Positions 25,591 through 36,394 of a stretch of 64,000 bases of DNA are shown here, one piece after another. Numbering within the stretch: position 1 is the stretch's first letter; each line of letters begins with the position of its first letter. Under the pieces are notes generated by a model. That model was not told the DNA's origin. It did no database searches and saw only the letters and a program-made list of their open reading frames with translations. A program made the translations under genes and the position numbers. This DNA comes from Saprospiraceae bacterium (lineage in GTDB: Bacteria > Bacteroidota > Bacteroidia > Chitinophagales > Saprospiraceae). The DNA lies in NCBI GenBank assembly GCA_016713025.1, contig JADJPZ010000004.1, positions 1,426,001 through 1,490,000 of the forward strand, read 5' to 3'.

Positions 25591-25668
25591 TTTAATATAC
25601 TTTTAAATTTTACAACTAAATATATGAATCAAAACATAAATAAAAAAAATATAATATAAGTCTCATAA

Positions 25669-28380
25669 TCAATACTTTTCAAATCCTGATCCTGGACCAA
25701 TATATACCGGAGGAAAAAATCTTGAAGCAGCTCTTCGAGGTATTGCTTGTAAAGTTCTTAAAACTGCTGTTTTCCTAATGTCTGACTTCATATTTTTTGT
25801 AAGAGTTGTGTAACTCAACCTTAATCCTGCAGCACCCAATGCAGTTAATACAGACGTATACTCATCTGTCTTGGAAAGAGGTACAACCAGAAATGCATCT
25901 TTATCGGTTAATAATGTCGATAAAATACTCAATTGCCCACCTTGCTTGCGCTGTTCACTTAAAGGAACATATTGAACAGATGCACCACATCCTCCCTCAT
26001 AAGTACATGCATATGGATATTCATCAGGTGATGGATCACCACCAGGCTTTCCTTTAAGGGCATCATCTCGATTTTGATCTTTTAAAGCTTTGTTACCCTT
26101 TATATAATGTAGGATAGAAGGATATCCAGAAGCTAACGCTCGTACTGTGTGATCATAGATATTTTTTGTATAACTTTCAAAAACAAAATGAATTGCACTT
26201 ATGCTTGATTGGTTATTGAGAAAATTTAACCCTTGGCTTACTGTTTCCGAAACTGCATCAGCACGCTTTTTGGCTTCTATTTGTTCGTATGATGGCCCAT
26301 GATTAGCACCATATTCTTCCAGCTGATCAAATACCGTCCTTCTCTTCGGTGCCATGCCGGTCGGATCAGTATGGATCATAGGATTGTTGAAGGTATAGGC
26401 ATAAGGGGAGTATGATGGCATCATCTCCGCCAGTGGGTCGACACTCATAAACCTACCGATGGATGGATCATAAAATCTAGCCCCATAATCATACCACCCC
26501 AAACCACTTGCATACAGTTCTTTTCCGTTGTAGCGGTACTTTTGGTTGTAGCCGGTGCTGTCGAATACGCCCTCCATCTTCAAGCCAAAGGGATAATAAT
26601 GATGCTCTGATTGTATAGTTCCTGCACTGTTGCATACGATCCTAACATTGCCAAGATGATCTTTGACATAGTATTGGTAGTCATATGTACTTCCGTTTTT
26701 AAGGATACGGCCATCCGGGTGATAGATCGCTTTGATGGCATTTCCTTCATACTCTACATCCCCAAAGTACGTTGTGGTTATACCACCCACGGTGCTCTGC
26801 CACTTTTTGCCGGCGGCATCATATACATTGCTGATGGTACCTCCTGTGCCACTGATGGTGTGCGGCAGATTGAGATGGTTGTAGGTGATGGTATTGTATG
26901 GGGTATTGGTCCGGCCTGTGAGATTGCCGTTGAAATCATAGGTATAAGCCTGACTGGTTCCACTGGTCATCGTGAACCCAAAGCCTGGAGATGAGATATC
27001 ACTTACCCCCGACAATCGGACAGCTCCACTTGAAGTATAGCTAAATGTCAGGTCGTCTATCTGGCCAAAGGTAGGTGCGGGAGGGGTGCCTCCGTTCTTT
27101 CCCCAACGTTTGAGTGTGGAGATATCACCATTAAGATTGTAGGTAAGGATTTCATTGTACCTGTCTGGATTAGATGTTGCTGTCGGTCCTTCACCATATT
27201 TGGCTTGTGTCATGCGGTTGAGGGCATCATACTGGAAGCCATATACTGATTTTGGTGCTCCTGTCTTGTTCCATTCTATTGAAGAGATATTGCCATTGCG
27301 ACATGCGACAGCACTCACATTGGCATGTGGGGATTCGTAACTCAGCTTCATGGAAAAGAGATCATTGCCACTCAGCGTCTCATTGATGCCACGGAGCCAA
27401 CCCCTGATATTGTAGGTATAATTGATCGTCTGGGTACTACTACCCAATGTTTTTACATTCACCTGATCTATTTCGTTGTATGTTTGTTGTGAAACAAGTG
27501 TTTCGCTATTATTGTTTATCGTATGGTACTTTTGCAACAGTCTTCCTGCATGGTCATATGTCATCCTGTCTGTGGTAAAGAGTGTTGAGGCGGTCCCGCT
27601 TACGGTAGCTTTGTGCTCCCGCGATATTTTAAGGGGCCATCCGGCAAAGTGGAACTTTGTCCATGTGAAGTCTGTATTGCCATAAGGATGGTCAGTGCGT
27701 GTCTGAAGCGTACGACCCCATTTATCATAAAATGTAGTTGCCTTCACAAACTGTGTCGGTGCAGTTCCATTGGAATTCAGGATACCTGTTTTTATTTGAG
27801 TAGGCTTACCCCGTACAAGCAGATGATGGGCAGATGCCGGATGATCCGTTGCAAAAGCAGCTGAAGGATAGTTTGCAGCTCCTACAGTAGGTGTGGCTTG
27901 ATACGAGACATCATCCGCATGCACAGCATCATTATCTATGTCGAAATCATCATAATAACTGACCGAATATATCTCAGTACCGCTTGTCGGGAATGCTTGA
28001 GTTGTGGTGTAGTGGTGTCCTGTAGTCGCAGGGCTCTCATAAAGCATTTCTGCCCCTGTCGGTGTTGGCAAACCAGCTACCTTTCCTGTCATGATCGGTC
28101 TGCTAAGAATGTCATATTTAGTAAAAACGGAAAAACCTTTTGGGTCATATTCCAATACGACTCTGTCCAGTCTGTCATACTTATAGATATATTCATAATC
28201 TACACCAGGGATGGATTTATTGGTGAGTCTGCCTCTGAAGTCATAGACGTACCTGAAAGAATGCCGCAATACAGGTGTCTGATTGTTATCCCCTAATAAG
28301 GCACTACCTTCTGGCTGGATGATCCGAAAAATCTTACCTAATTCAGTATATAGGTAGTATGTTTTTGCCCCTCCACGGTC
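25669..28380 (-). CDS. Rhs protein, C-terminal half with NucA/NucB DNase tip
   Basis: This frame continues directly from the Rhs gene upstream after one in-frame TAA (28381-28383). It has no ATG start of its own, and its first usable start is a TTG at 28269, so it is the second half of one ~2180-residue protein. YD repeats (YDFRGRLTN, YDRLDRV) lead to the Rhs core (YHPDGRILKNG, YYPFGLKMEG, GARFYDPSIGRFMSVDPLAE, SPYAYTFNNP). After DPTGM the tip begins. Its SPDEYPYACTYEGGCGA and VPLSEQRKQGGQLS blocks match the NucA/NucB DNase family (DEYPFAS, QGGQ). A nonspecific DNase tip paired with the SUKH gene is a polymorphic toxin module. Confidence 0.85.
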   Translation of the reverse strand, partial: DRGGAKTYYLYTELGKIFRIIQPEGSALLGDNNQTPVLRHSFRYVYDFRGRLTNKSIPGVDYEYIYKYDRLDRVVLEYDPKGFSVFTKYDILSRPIMTGKVAGLPTPTGAEMLYESPATTGHHYTTTQAFPTSGTEIYSVSYYDDFDIDNDAVHADDVSYQATPTVGAANYPSAAFATDHPASAHHLLVRGKPTQIKTGILNSNGTAPTQFVKATTFYDKWGRTLQTRTDHPYGNTDFTWTKFHFAGWPLKISREHKATVSGTASTLFTTDRMTYDHAGRLLQKYHTINNNSETLVSQQTYNEIDQVNVKTLGSSTQTINYTYNIRGWLRGINETLSGNDLFSMKLSYESPHANVSAVACRNGNISSIEWNKTGAPKSVYGFQYDALNRMTQAKYGEGPTATSNPDRYNEILTYNLNGDISTLKRWGKNGGTPPAPTFGQIDDLTFSYTSSGAVRLSGVSDISSPGFGFTMTSGTSQAYTYDFNGNLTGRTNTPYNTITYNHLNLPHTISGTGGTISNVYDAAGKKWQSTVGGITTTYFGDVEYEGNAIKAIYHPDGRILKNGSTYDYQYYVKDHLGNVRIVCNSAGTIQSEHHYYPFGLKMEGVFDSTGYNQKYRYNGKELYASGLGWYDYGARFYDPSIGRFMSVDPLAEMMPSYSPYAYTFNNPMIHTDPTGMAPKRRTVFDQLEEYGANHGPSYEQIEAKKRADAVSETVSQGLNFLNNQSSISAIHFVFESYTKNIYDHTVRALASGYPSILHYIKGNKALKDQNRDDALKGKPGGDPSPDEYPYACTYEGGCGASVQYVPLSEQRKQGGQLSILSTLLTDKDAFLVVPLSKTDEYTSVLTALGAAGLRLSYTTLTKNMKSDIRKTAVLRTLQAIPRRAASRFFPPVYIGPGSGFEKY

Positions 28381-31300
28381 TTACATCACTTTTCTACCTA
28401 ATTTGTCCGTATAGGTTGTGGTCTTTTTGTTATCCTCATCAATTATTTCATTTTTAAACAATGTATTGGCATCATAATAACTGGAAAATGTGGTAGGTAT
28501 TCTGACTTCATTGGCATCATTGAGTTTATAATTGATTGTTGTCGGATAAGAAGCAAATGCTGCACCAGGAGATCTCAAGCCAGTCTCGCGCATCATCGGA
28601 GACAATTCAGTCATCTTTTCTGTATATGCAGTACTATCACCGGCATGATGTGTGTACCAAAATGAAGACTGTTCAGTATCAGGAGTAGCCCTGAAAATAC
28701 CACTTAAACTTGTTGCAGAATTGGCTATACTATAGGGCAGATAATCATATATGTCCCGACCGTAGATATCATACTTTTTGAGTTTTATCACATCATTTCC
28801 CAAAGGCGAAAAGTCAGGCATGACCATCTGAGTTTCACGTCCTAATCCATCAAAATAATTGTAAGAACGAAGCAAATAATTGGATGCAAGACCGGATACA
28901 GCACCCACATTTGTTTGCCCTGAGAGCAACACCGTTCTGTCTATCAAGGCATTTTTAGTAAATCCCGGGTTGGCATATTGATACTCGTTCGTTTTGATGA
29001 GGTGATCATCATGGTTGTATATACCTGTGAGCCTGTTGAAGCTGTCATACTCAAAACGGGTCAGTTTGCCGGATTCATCTCCTATAGCGGTGAGTTGGTT
29101 ATTGCGTGAGTCGTACGTAAATGTCTGAACCAATGCATCCGCAGGATAAAGCCTGAGTTCGTCCAGTTTTAGTGTGGAGGATGCTGATCTCACCTGGATA
29201 AGACTACTCGCAGTCACATTGATGATGTGCTCTACCTGATAGTATCCGGTGTGTGACGCTGTAGGAGATATAATCGATTTCACCACATTTCCTGTCAGGC
29301 TATTGATACTGACACTGGATAAAGTAGGACTGTTGACATAGTAAGACAAGATATATTTTCCCGCAGGTATTCCGTTGGCCAAAGTTGCACCAATAGATGG
29401 TGTAATTTCATAGTACCCGTTTCCGGCAGCACCACCTTTTGGTCCATACTTTACATTGGCCGAAGTTAGATTCCAGCCACCACTATGATTAGTAGCCCTC
29501 TCAAACCTGCTATACTTAACGTCGTTGACCTTTGCATTACGGGCAAAACAAGCCATATAGGTAGTATCGTTGTCCCAGATATAGGTATTTTCAACATCAT
29601 GAGTTCTTTTAGCTTCAAGAATATTGCCATAAGAGTCACGTGCAGTTATTTCTTCTACTGTTTCAAAGTTATAAAATATCCCGTATTTATCCTGAATGCT
29701 TACAGGAAGATTGTAACCACCCAGCCATCCATAATTGATTTTGTAAGTATATGCACTGAATGGGTTACCTGACATACTTCTTGTAACCTCTCGTGGTTCA
29801 TTATAGACTATGTTATTATTTGTGATATAGTATTCATATCCATCACTATTAACTGTTTTAATCTGTATTGGCACGCTATGAGCATTATAATTATAGCTGT
29901 AATGGGTCACCTGAGACAGATATTTTGCCTGATCCCAACTGTCAAAAGTTGTGATGCTGTCCGTAATCAGGTAGTTTGTTTTGGTTCTGAATTCTTGGAA
30001 GCCCCTTGTCCATCTTGTCCTAAACTGGTAGGATTCAATGCATGTAGGAGTATTAGCATCAGTTCGTTTCCAATCAAAATCCCAAGTACCAGCACCGATA
30101 CGGCAAAGCACATTTTTTACAGTATGTTGAATTTGTTCTGGCTCTGTAATAAAACCATAATAAGCAGGAAGATTTGATGTGTTGGTTGGCGGGTCCATAT
30201 AATATTTTTTATCATGCCTTTTTACTTTTTTCCAGTTGTTACTCCCGACTCTGGCCCACTCCTCCATAGACCTCAATTCACCGTTTCTCACTACCTGAGA
30301 TTGTTCATATGGTTGATTATGAAATTCATATGCCGTTATCCCACCTATATTACTATTTGTTACAGATGTGATGACTTCCTCTACCCTGGAGTATCCTACA
30401 TGCCCTTTAGCAAAAACATTATCAATTTTGATGGGATCTGCCTTCATAGTAGCTGTAAAGTAACTATGATTTGTCGCATAACAATTTGGACAGCCATTTC
30501 CTAAAAAAGGTGATGAAATACATGCGCCTCCTTCATGTTCGGTTTTCAATTGAGGGGATGATATCAGATGAAGTTTGTACAGATGTTTTCCTGATGATGT
30601 AATACCATTCAGTTGTGTTACATATCTATATTCTCTCTCAGAAGTCTTTATGCCATCCATATTAAAATTAGAAATCTTTTTTATACGGAGACCTCCGACA
30701 TAACTCATAGTCTCACATGTGGACCCTGAACCAGTACTTGTATTATATGGCTCAACCTCATGTGAATCATATTCGTACATTTGGTAACCTCCAGTCGGAA
30801 AAGTCATTTTTTTCAACATACCTTGTGTAAACGAGGATGGACCTCTTCCTCCACTTCCACAACCACTGCAGTTACCATGTACCGTTGCTGTTGTTCCGGG
30901 TTTGTAATATCCCCAAAAATCTGAAGCGGTTCCATAAGGGTCTTCAAAGGTAACTCCTGTGAGATCGTAGTCAAACTTATATGGTGGCAATGAGTCGACG
31001 GAATTATAATCTTTCTCCACAACCTGTGTTAAAAATAGCTTTCTTGAAGCGGTACTGTAACTAAGCTGAAATTCTTTTTGAGATATAGATGGATTTTGCA
31101 TGTCATATAAATTGACCTTGTCAATTTTATAATTGCCGTCTCCATAATAGGCATTATTTTGTGAAGTGGTAAATACGACCTCTTGTCTTTTTTTATTTCC
31201 TTTCAGATGTACTATTTTATGTATGATTTTCCTGAATTCAATTTTTGAAGTACTCATTGTATAAGGTCCACTGACTCCATCACAATATATCTGCGGCTGA

Positions 31301-32205
31301 CAATTCTCTGGACAACCATCACTACAGCTATAATTATAAGATAATGAACCCATGTTGTTAAAATTGACAGGAATCCCGCCATCACCGGGAATGGTTGTAT
31401 AGGTCAGCTGTATCACATCATTGCCATATGAGGGGTGTGTGATGAGTGTAAGATACCATGCTGAGTTATAAGCATATGAATTGGAGTAATTCACAGCAGT
31501 ACCGGAAACAATTTCCTGTGTATAACTGGTTTTTTCAGGTACACCAAAGTAGTATCGATAGCCCATTTTATCTGTAACTATAAAGCCTGCTATATCATTA
31601 GCATTTCCATTTGTAGATTGCCATTGTACCTCGATCTGCATATGTTTTTGTTCTTCCCATAGTACAGTTCCATCCTTTTTAATAATAAAAGAATTGGAAA
31701 TGCCTCCCACACTTATGGTATACAAATCCGGCTGCGTTTCAAAAAATCCACGCTGTATTGAATCCAGAAATTTTCTCTCACGCATTTGATCAAGATAAGC
31801 GATAGGTTGGTTATGATCAATATTTGTCCAGTAATAGGTATGGCTTTCATCCGGATTGCCTCTTACTGTGCGGGTGATCACTCCACCTGCATTCATATTC
31901 CACCCTATCCCTGTCCATCCACCTACATCGGCAAGCTTCATACCATCCGATGCATAATTCAACGATATTTCCATCCCGACATAACTACTTCCTATTTTAA
32001 AAAGTGGAATATCCGCTTGTACACTTCCTGTGTAATGTCCTACTTTGAAGTCACCAAACTTGGTAAAAGCAGTGGCACTTGGGCTTGCCGGTACTTTCAG
32101 ATTGTTTTTGATATATGAATAATTAATATCATTCCAGTTTACCTGACAAAATGAGTTCTGCGAATAAAAGAAAATAGCGATAATAAATATATTTATACTT
32201 TTCAT
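28381..32205 (-). CDS. Rhs protein, N-terminal half (secreted, SpvB/TcdB-like start)
   Basis: The start is ATG 32205 (MKSINIFIIAIFFYSQNSFC), which gives a Sec signal peptide; a longer frame upstream adds a charged, unsupported lead. The first 150 residues follow the Bacteroidota Rhs pattern PSATAFTKFGDFKVGHYTGS, then ISLNYASDGMKL, then GGWTGIGWNMNAGGVITR, which form the start of the beta cocoon. YD-type repeats follow (YDSFNRLTGIYN, YDSRNNQLTAIGD). A TAA at 28381-28383 follows KLGRKVM, and the same frame continues without further stop into the C-terminal half. No VgrG, PAAR or T6SS gene is nearby, so export by Sec and release by another route is expected. Confidence 0.85.
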   Translation of the reverse strand: MKSINIFIIAIFFYSQNSFCQVNWNDINYSYIKNNLKVPASPSATAFTKFGDFKVGHYTGSVQADIPLFKIGSSYVGMEISLNYASDGMKLADVGGWTGIGWNMNAGGVITRTVRGNPDESHTYYWTNIDHNQPIAYLDQMRERKFLDSIQRGFFETQPDLYTISVGGISNSFIIKKDGTVLWEEQKHMQIEVQWQSTNGNANDIAGFIVTDKMGYRYYFGVPEKTSYTQEIVSGTAVNYSNSYAYNSAWYLTLITHPSYGNDVIQLTYTTIPGDGGIPVNFNNMGSLSYNYSCSDGCPENCQPQIYCDGVSGPYTMSTSKIEFRKIIHKIVHLKGNKKRQEVVFTTSQNNAYYGDGNYKIDKVNLYDMQNPSISQKEFQLSYSTASRKLFLTQVVEKDYNSVDSLPPYKFDYDLTGVTFEDPYGTASDFWGYYKPGTTATVHGNCSGCGSGGRGPSSFTQGMLKKMTFPTGGYQMYEYDSHEVEPYNTSTGSGSTCETMSYVGGLRIKKISNFNMDGIKTSEREYRYVTQLNGITSSGKHLYKLHLISSPQLKTEHEGGACISSPFLGNGCPNCYATNHSYFTATMKADPIKIDNVFAKGHVGYSRVEEVITSVTNSNIGGITAYEFHNQPYEQSQVVRNGELRSMEEWARVGSNNWKKVKRHDKKYYMDPPTNTSNLPAYYGFITEPEQIQHTVKNVLCRIGAGTWDFDWKRTDANTPTCIESYQFRTRWTRGFQEFRTKTNYLITDSITTFDSWDQAKYLSQVTHYSYNYNAHSVPIQIKTVNSDGYEYYITNNNIVYNEPREVTRSMSGNPFSAYTYKINYGWLGGYNLPVSIQDKYGIFYNFETVEEITARDSYGNILEAKRTHDVENTYIWDNDTTYMACFARNAKVNDVKYSRFERATNHSGGWNLTSANVKYGPKGGAAGNGYYEITPSIGATLANGIPAGKYILSYYVNSPTLSSVSINSLTGNVVKSIISPTASHTGYYQVEHIINVTASSLIQVRSASSTLKLDELRLYPADALVQTFTYDSRNNQLTAIGDESGKLTRFEYDSFNRLTGIYNHDDHLIKTNEYQYANPGFTKNALIDRTVLLSGQTNVGAVSGLASNYLLRSYNYFDGLGRETQMVMPDFSPLGNDVIKLKKYDIYGRDIYDYLPYSIANSATSLSGIFRATPDTEQSSFWYTHHAGDSTAYTEKMTELSPMMRETGLRSPGAAFASYPTTINYKLNDANEVRIPTTFSSYYDANTLFKNEIIDEDNKKTTTYTDKLGRKVM

Positions 32206-32443
32206 ATTATTTAGTTTTTGAAAATTGATGTAAAAAATTTGAATCATTGATCTCCCTCTTCTGAGACGAATTGAATCGTCGTCAGAAGTCAAAGCTTAAT
32301 TATAATCGGTGTAGGACAAATGATAGTAATAATGAAATAATCACCTCACAATTGAAAAATTGGATAAAAAGATGGTGTTTTCTTTGACAGAATTACACCT
32401 TAGTATGTACTCACCTGGTACTGAAATAATGGTTTCGTCACAG

Positions 32444-33940
32444 GTAACTACTCAGGTACAAAGTTAAGCATTAGCTAATACTTGGAGAACGTTTAGATTT
32501 CTTTTTATAGCAGTATCAATAACTGATCTTAGGACTGCATAATATGAAGCACCTTGGTCTGACCTAAACTGACCGCTAACCTTGAGTTTTACCTTTACGT
32601 TTCTGATGGCTTGTTCCAAAGTTGTTGTCTGGTGGTACTTCCATTACTTTTAGAAAAGTAAGTAGATATTGTTGGTGTTTGTTTAGTCTTTTTTGTAAAG
32701 TATGTAGTTTTTTATCTTTGGAATGTATCTCTTTATTCAGTATGTGGTTTAGTGTTTTTTCAATTTGGTTGATTTGTGTTTCATAGTTGGCTTCAGCATT
32801 TGTAAGCATTATTTTTTTAGAGCCAAGGCTTTCCATATTAATTTAGTCAACTCGTAAGCCCATTTATTTTCTCTTTTCAATAAAGTATTGTAATTCTCTA
32901 AGTATATGGCTTAGGCATATCTGACGTCCTTTTGCCCCTATGATGAAGTGTGCCTTCCAGCAATCATGGACCAATATAGTATTAACAAATCCTTCGCCAA
33001 AGTACTTCTCAATAGTTTCAAAGCCTCTATTTGATGAAACTACTATAAAGGTGACTAATCTTGTTTGCCATGCCCACAACCATCGCAACTTACCGTTTAC
33101 CTTGCCTCCTGTTTCATCTGTTCCCACACAGCTACTTTGTTGTACCTCTTTTTGTATTTCTTCATACTGTGGCATACATCTTTGTGCCAAAGACTTTATT
33201 TTATTGACAATTGTTCCTTCGCTGATGTTTAGATTGAATACGTCTGCAAACATCTCTCGTATTCTGGATACGCTCACATACTGTCTGGCTGAAAAGTATC
33301 CACATAATGTCTCAATGTTTCGACCATAACTTATCGGACTCTTTACATGGTCAGGAAAAGAACTGACACAACAAGCTCCACAACTACAACGTCTTTCGTA
33401 CACCCTATGCTCATATGTTTGTATGGCAATGGGCGGTATGTCTAAGACTTGTCGCCTTTCTTTCAATGTTGGAACATCGATATAAATTGTTCCGCATACT
33501 GGACACGTCTGGTCAATGTGATCAATTACATCGGGTTCAGAGGAAATTCTAATGTAGTTCCTTCGTGACCAGTTTGGCCTCCTGTTTTCTTGCCACTTTT
33601 TTGTCTGAGACTTTTGTTGTTCTTTGTATATCCGTTGAGTGGAGGAAGTGAACTGTTTGAGCTATTCTTTTATGACTCAATTCTATTATCCTTGCCTTTA
33701 ATTTTTCGTTATCTTCTTTGGTAAGACGTAATTTTCTTTGGTAAGACGTAATTCTTCTTTTACCTCGACCAATTCTTGGCGAAGCTGCTCAACTAAAACT
33801 AATATGGAAGATAAATTTTCGATATTTTCTTGATTTTAAATCAAGTTCTATATCAATACTTTAAGGTTGGTCGTACAAAGTTATAACTCTTTTTGTATTT
33901 TTACAACTTTATTTTTATGCTTTTATACCTGAGTAGTTAC
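32444..33940 (-). mobile_element. IS66-family insertion element with 8-bp target duplication
   Basis: The ends are inverted: GTAACTACTCAGGTA at 32444-32458 and its complement at 33926-33940. The GTAA start is typical of IS66. The flanks are a perfect duplicated octamer, CGTCACAG, at 32436-32443 and 33941-33948. At 1497 bp it holds one degenerate transposase gene and no tnpA or tnpB. The perfect duplication means insertion is recent or at least undisturbed at its ends. Confidence 0.92.
32464..33840 (-). pseudogene. IS66-type transposase (DDE family), frameshifted
   Basis: The N-terminal part near 33590-33680 has NSSNSSLPPL and KSGKKTGGQTGHEG, the IS66 SxxSSxPPS...GGQxGH signature. CPVCGTIYIDV is the zinc-ribbon. 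The catalytic domain follows with SSCVGTDETGG and HDCWKAHF. The C-terminus reads PPDNNFG, then VKLKVSGQFRS and a stop at 32464. Frames are broken near 33730 by a 20-base tandem duplication of CTTTGGTAAGACGTAATT plus two bases, and elsewhere by indels. The element is therefore probably unable to make an active transposase unless these are assembly errors. Confidence 0.82.
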
Positions 33941-35250
33941 CGTCACAGAAATCTTCATGTTCTGAGGGAGTCACCCTTTTGTTGAGTATCAGCCTCCCTG
34001 AAATGTCTACAATATTAATTTCATATTCTGACCCCATTGGGTTTTTGATACAATAACTGATCTGTCCCGATGACGGATTGGGTCTTACTGTGAGAACGGT
34101 TAGTTCTTTATTCCTGGCCTGTGTTACCGGAATGGTATATATCCCTTCTTTTGCAGAGCTGATATAGATTTTGTTTTCGTGTTCTATGATATCCGTAACA
34201 TAGTCATCGCCGACGCGAAACTCCGGAAACCCATCTTCATAAATACCCTTGTGATATAAATCTACAATCTTATTATTGATCAATTTGATTTTCTGCACAT
34301 GGGGGTTTTTATTATCCGCTTTCTTTTGAGCGTTTTTACTTTCAGGATTTATGGTGTATATGCCATCACCTGTTGTGGAAAAATATAATTTGTTGCTGAC
34401 TTCCAAAACATCGCTGACACAAAAATTATATTTAAACTCCATTTTTTCCCATTTGCCGGTACTGCCTTTGTCTCTGGAGAATAATTGGTCGCAAGCAAAA
34501 GCTACTAGTTTTTTATTTGTCACACCCAAGTCTGTGATACGTTGTGAGTGGATATTGTCATTATTGATTTTTTCCATCTCCCACTTTAATTTTACACCAT
34601 TCCATTTATATAGCCCTTTGCCTGTGCAAACATAGACATCATCACCGTCAGGTACTATCTTATATACTGCGGCACGGAGCAGACTGTCCGGCTCACTCCA
34701 AGTTCTCATATCTGTTGATTTGTAGATTCCGCCTGTCCATAGACCAATATAGTAATTATTTTTGTGTTTGATAAACGTACTGACAATACCGCCTGGCAAA
34801 ATATTCGACCATCTTTCTGTACCTGATTCCGATGACCATATACCATCGTTGCAGACAACATACAATTTTTTATCGATCACTTTCATAAATTGAGTCTCTC
34901 TGCCCCCATTGGGAAATTGTGTTTTATTCCAGGTCTGATCTTTCAGTTGGGCAAAACCAGTATAGCCGCATAAGATCAAAAAATTGAAACGTATTGAGGA
35001 TTATTGGTAAACATTTTTTAGCTTTCATTTCTTTATTTTTTTAATTTTAAATTTATTACCTGACAAAATTATATCGGGAATAGATAGGATTTATTTTAAG
35101 GATTAACTACACTGATATCTCATAAAATAGAATCCATCCATTCCTAAAAAACATCCATATTAATTCAAACAGGATCCATAATGAAAAATGAATATCATCC
35201 ATGTATTAAAAAGTAAAATCACAATACTGTGGTTTCTAGTTTTTAGTAAT

Positions 35251-35427
35251 ACCTAAATATCTATAATGAGTTCCGTAATGAAGGTCAAAAGCACAATAAA
35301 ATCAGCATTTTTGACGACAAATCATAGCATCGCTATGGTGCGAAGTCAAAAGTGATCCGCCGCGGCGGAGACTGATTTTGAAGTGATTTTGGGGCTGTAA
35401 TAGGAAAGTCATTATAGATTTTTAGGT
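35251..35427. repeat. MITE-like palindromic element, family E
   Basis: Terminal inverted repeats ACCTAAATATCTATAATGA (35251-35269) and its complement with one change (35409-35427) enclose 139 bases. Inner stems are CATAGC-ATC-GCTATG, TTTTGAC with GTCAAAA, and TCCGCCGCGGCGGA. It has no coding content. It lies upstream of the interrupted T9SS gene. Confidence 0.7.
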
Positions 35428-36394
35428 AATATAGATTAATTACCTTAAAACCTATTGGAATAATGATAATACCTTACCCGTGTCAATTATGACACAAATC
35501 AGCGAGGGTATGATGCGATCATATACCTGGATGTCAATCAAATTACGGCTTCAGGATATACTGAAGCAAATCAACTGATGCGGAAAGTTATAAAGTCGAT
35601 AATTCACCCGTGTCATATTTAGCAGGTTGGCCTCACCTGACTAAAAGTCGTCATTCCATAATGTGAGTAGTCAGAGAAAAAAATGAGTATATGCATACTA
35701 CCTATTCGTTTCGGAGAGTTACATTCACATGTAGTGTTGTGTTTTCTTTTTTTAAGTCTATGATGCAAATATAGGCGAAAATTTTAAAGCCAAAAACTTT
35801 TTGATATATTTTTTTTTAAAAAAATTGAAATTGGGTGTTCTCCATGTAAATTTTCTAAGGGGAAACGATTAAGATTTGCAGTAAAAATAGAGACTAATTT
35901 TTTTCGTAACTTGCAGGTAAAAAAAATGCTGCCTACTTTCTCACTGGCAACGGGTGCGGAAATCCAAATGATATGGTAGGCAGCGGCCGGCACAAAAGTA
36001 ATGGTTTTGTGAATATAGTGTGATATGAACCAAATTTATTTTTTCTATTTGATTTTTTTTGACATTTATTGCTTCGATGACATACTGAATATGCTCTAAT
36101 CTCTGAAAGGTGGAGTACAATCAAATCTCATAGAACACTTAAGAAAATTAATTCTATAATGGTGGATGATGAAGAAATGAAGTTGAGAAATGAACTATTG
36201 AATCCACTCAGAAAAATCTTTGATGAAAAGTAATAAAAAAATATTGATTTCTACCTCATTGATTATCAAATGTTTCCCTTTAGGCCTGCCTGCCGAATAG
36301 GCATGGGGAAGGCTGAAAAACACTTGATTACCATAAAAACATTTGTTTTCGGAGTAGACTCATGTGTAATTTAAAAAAATAGAAAATTTGTTTA
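35428..36394. other. Gene-poor stretch with short coding vestiges
   Basis: No convincing gene is seen. A short plus-strand vestige near 35480-35620 reads NQRGYDAIIYLDVNQITASG before a stop. Another near 36091-36232 reads SERWSTIKSHRTLKK and ends LRKIFDEK with a stop. Neither has a start, family signature or upstream signal. The rest is AT-rich. Confidence 0.5.

Larger units (their letters stand above)
32341..35028 (-). pseudogene. T9SS type A cargo gene interrupted by an IS66-family element
   Basis: The 5' part (35028 to 33949) encodes a signal peptide and a beta-propeller-like region with repeats such as NNYYIGLWTGGIYKS and KLYFSTTGDGIYTI. The sorting domain starts at VRPNPSSGQISY and is cut after EHEDFCD. 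Reading past the element and one 8-base duplicate restores ETIISVPGEYILRCN and a stop at 32341. The start is ATG 35028 if one base is removed from an A6 run at 34978-34983. The repaired gene counts to exactly 394 codons. The element separates the last ~30 residues needed for type IX export, so the interrupted product should not be sorted normally. Confidence 0.85.

Noticed and set aside
36161..36232. Short frame ending LRKIFDEK
   Set aside because: 23 residues without a start signal, family or partner; recorded as a vestige in the gene-poor stretch only.
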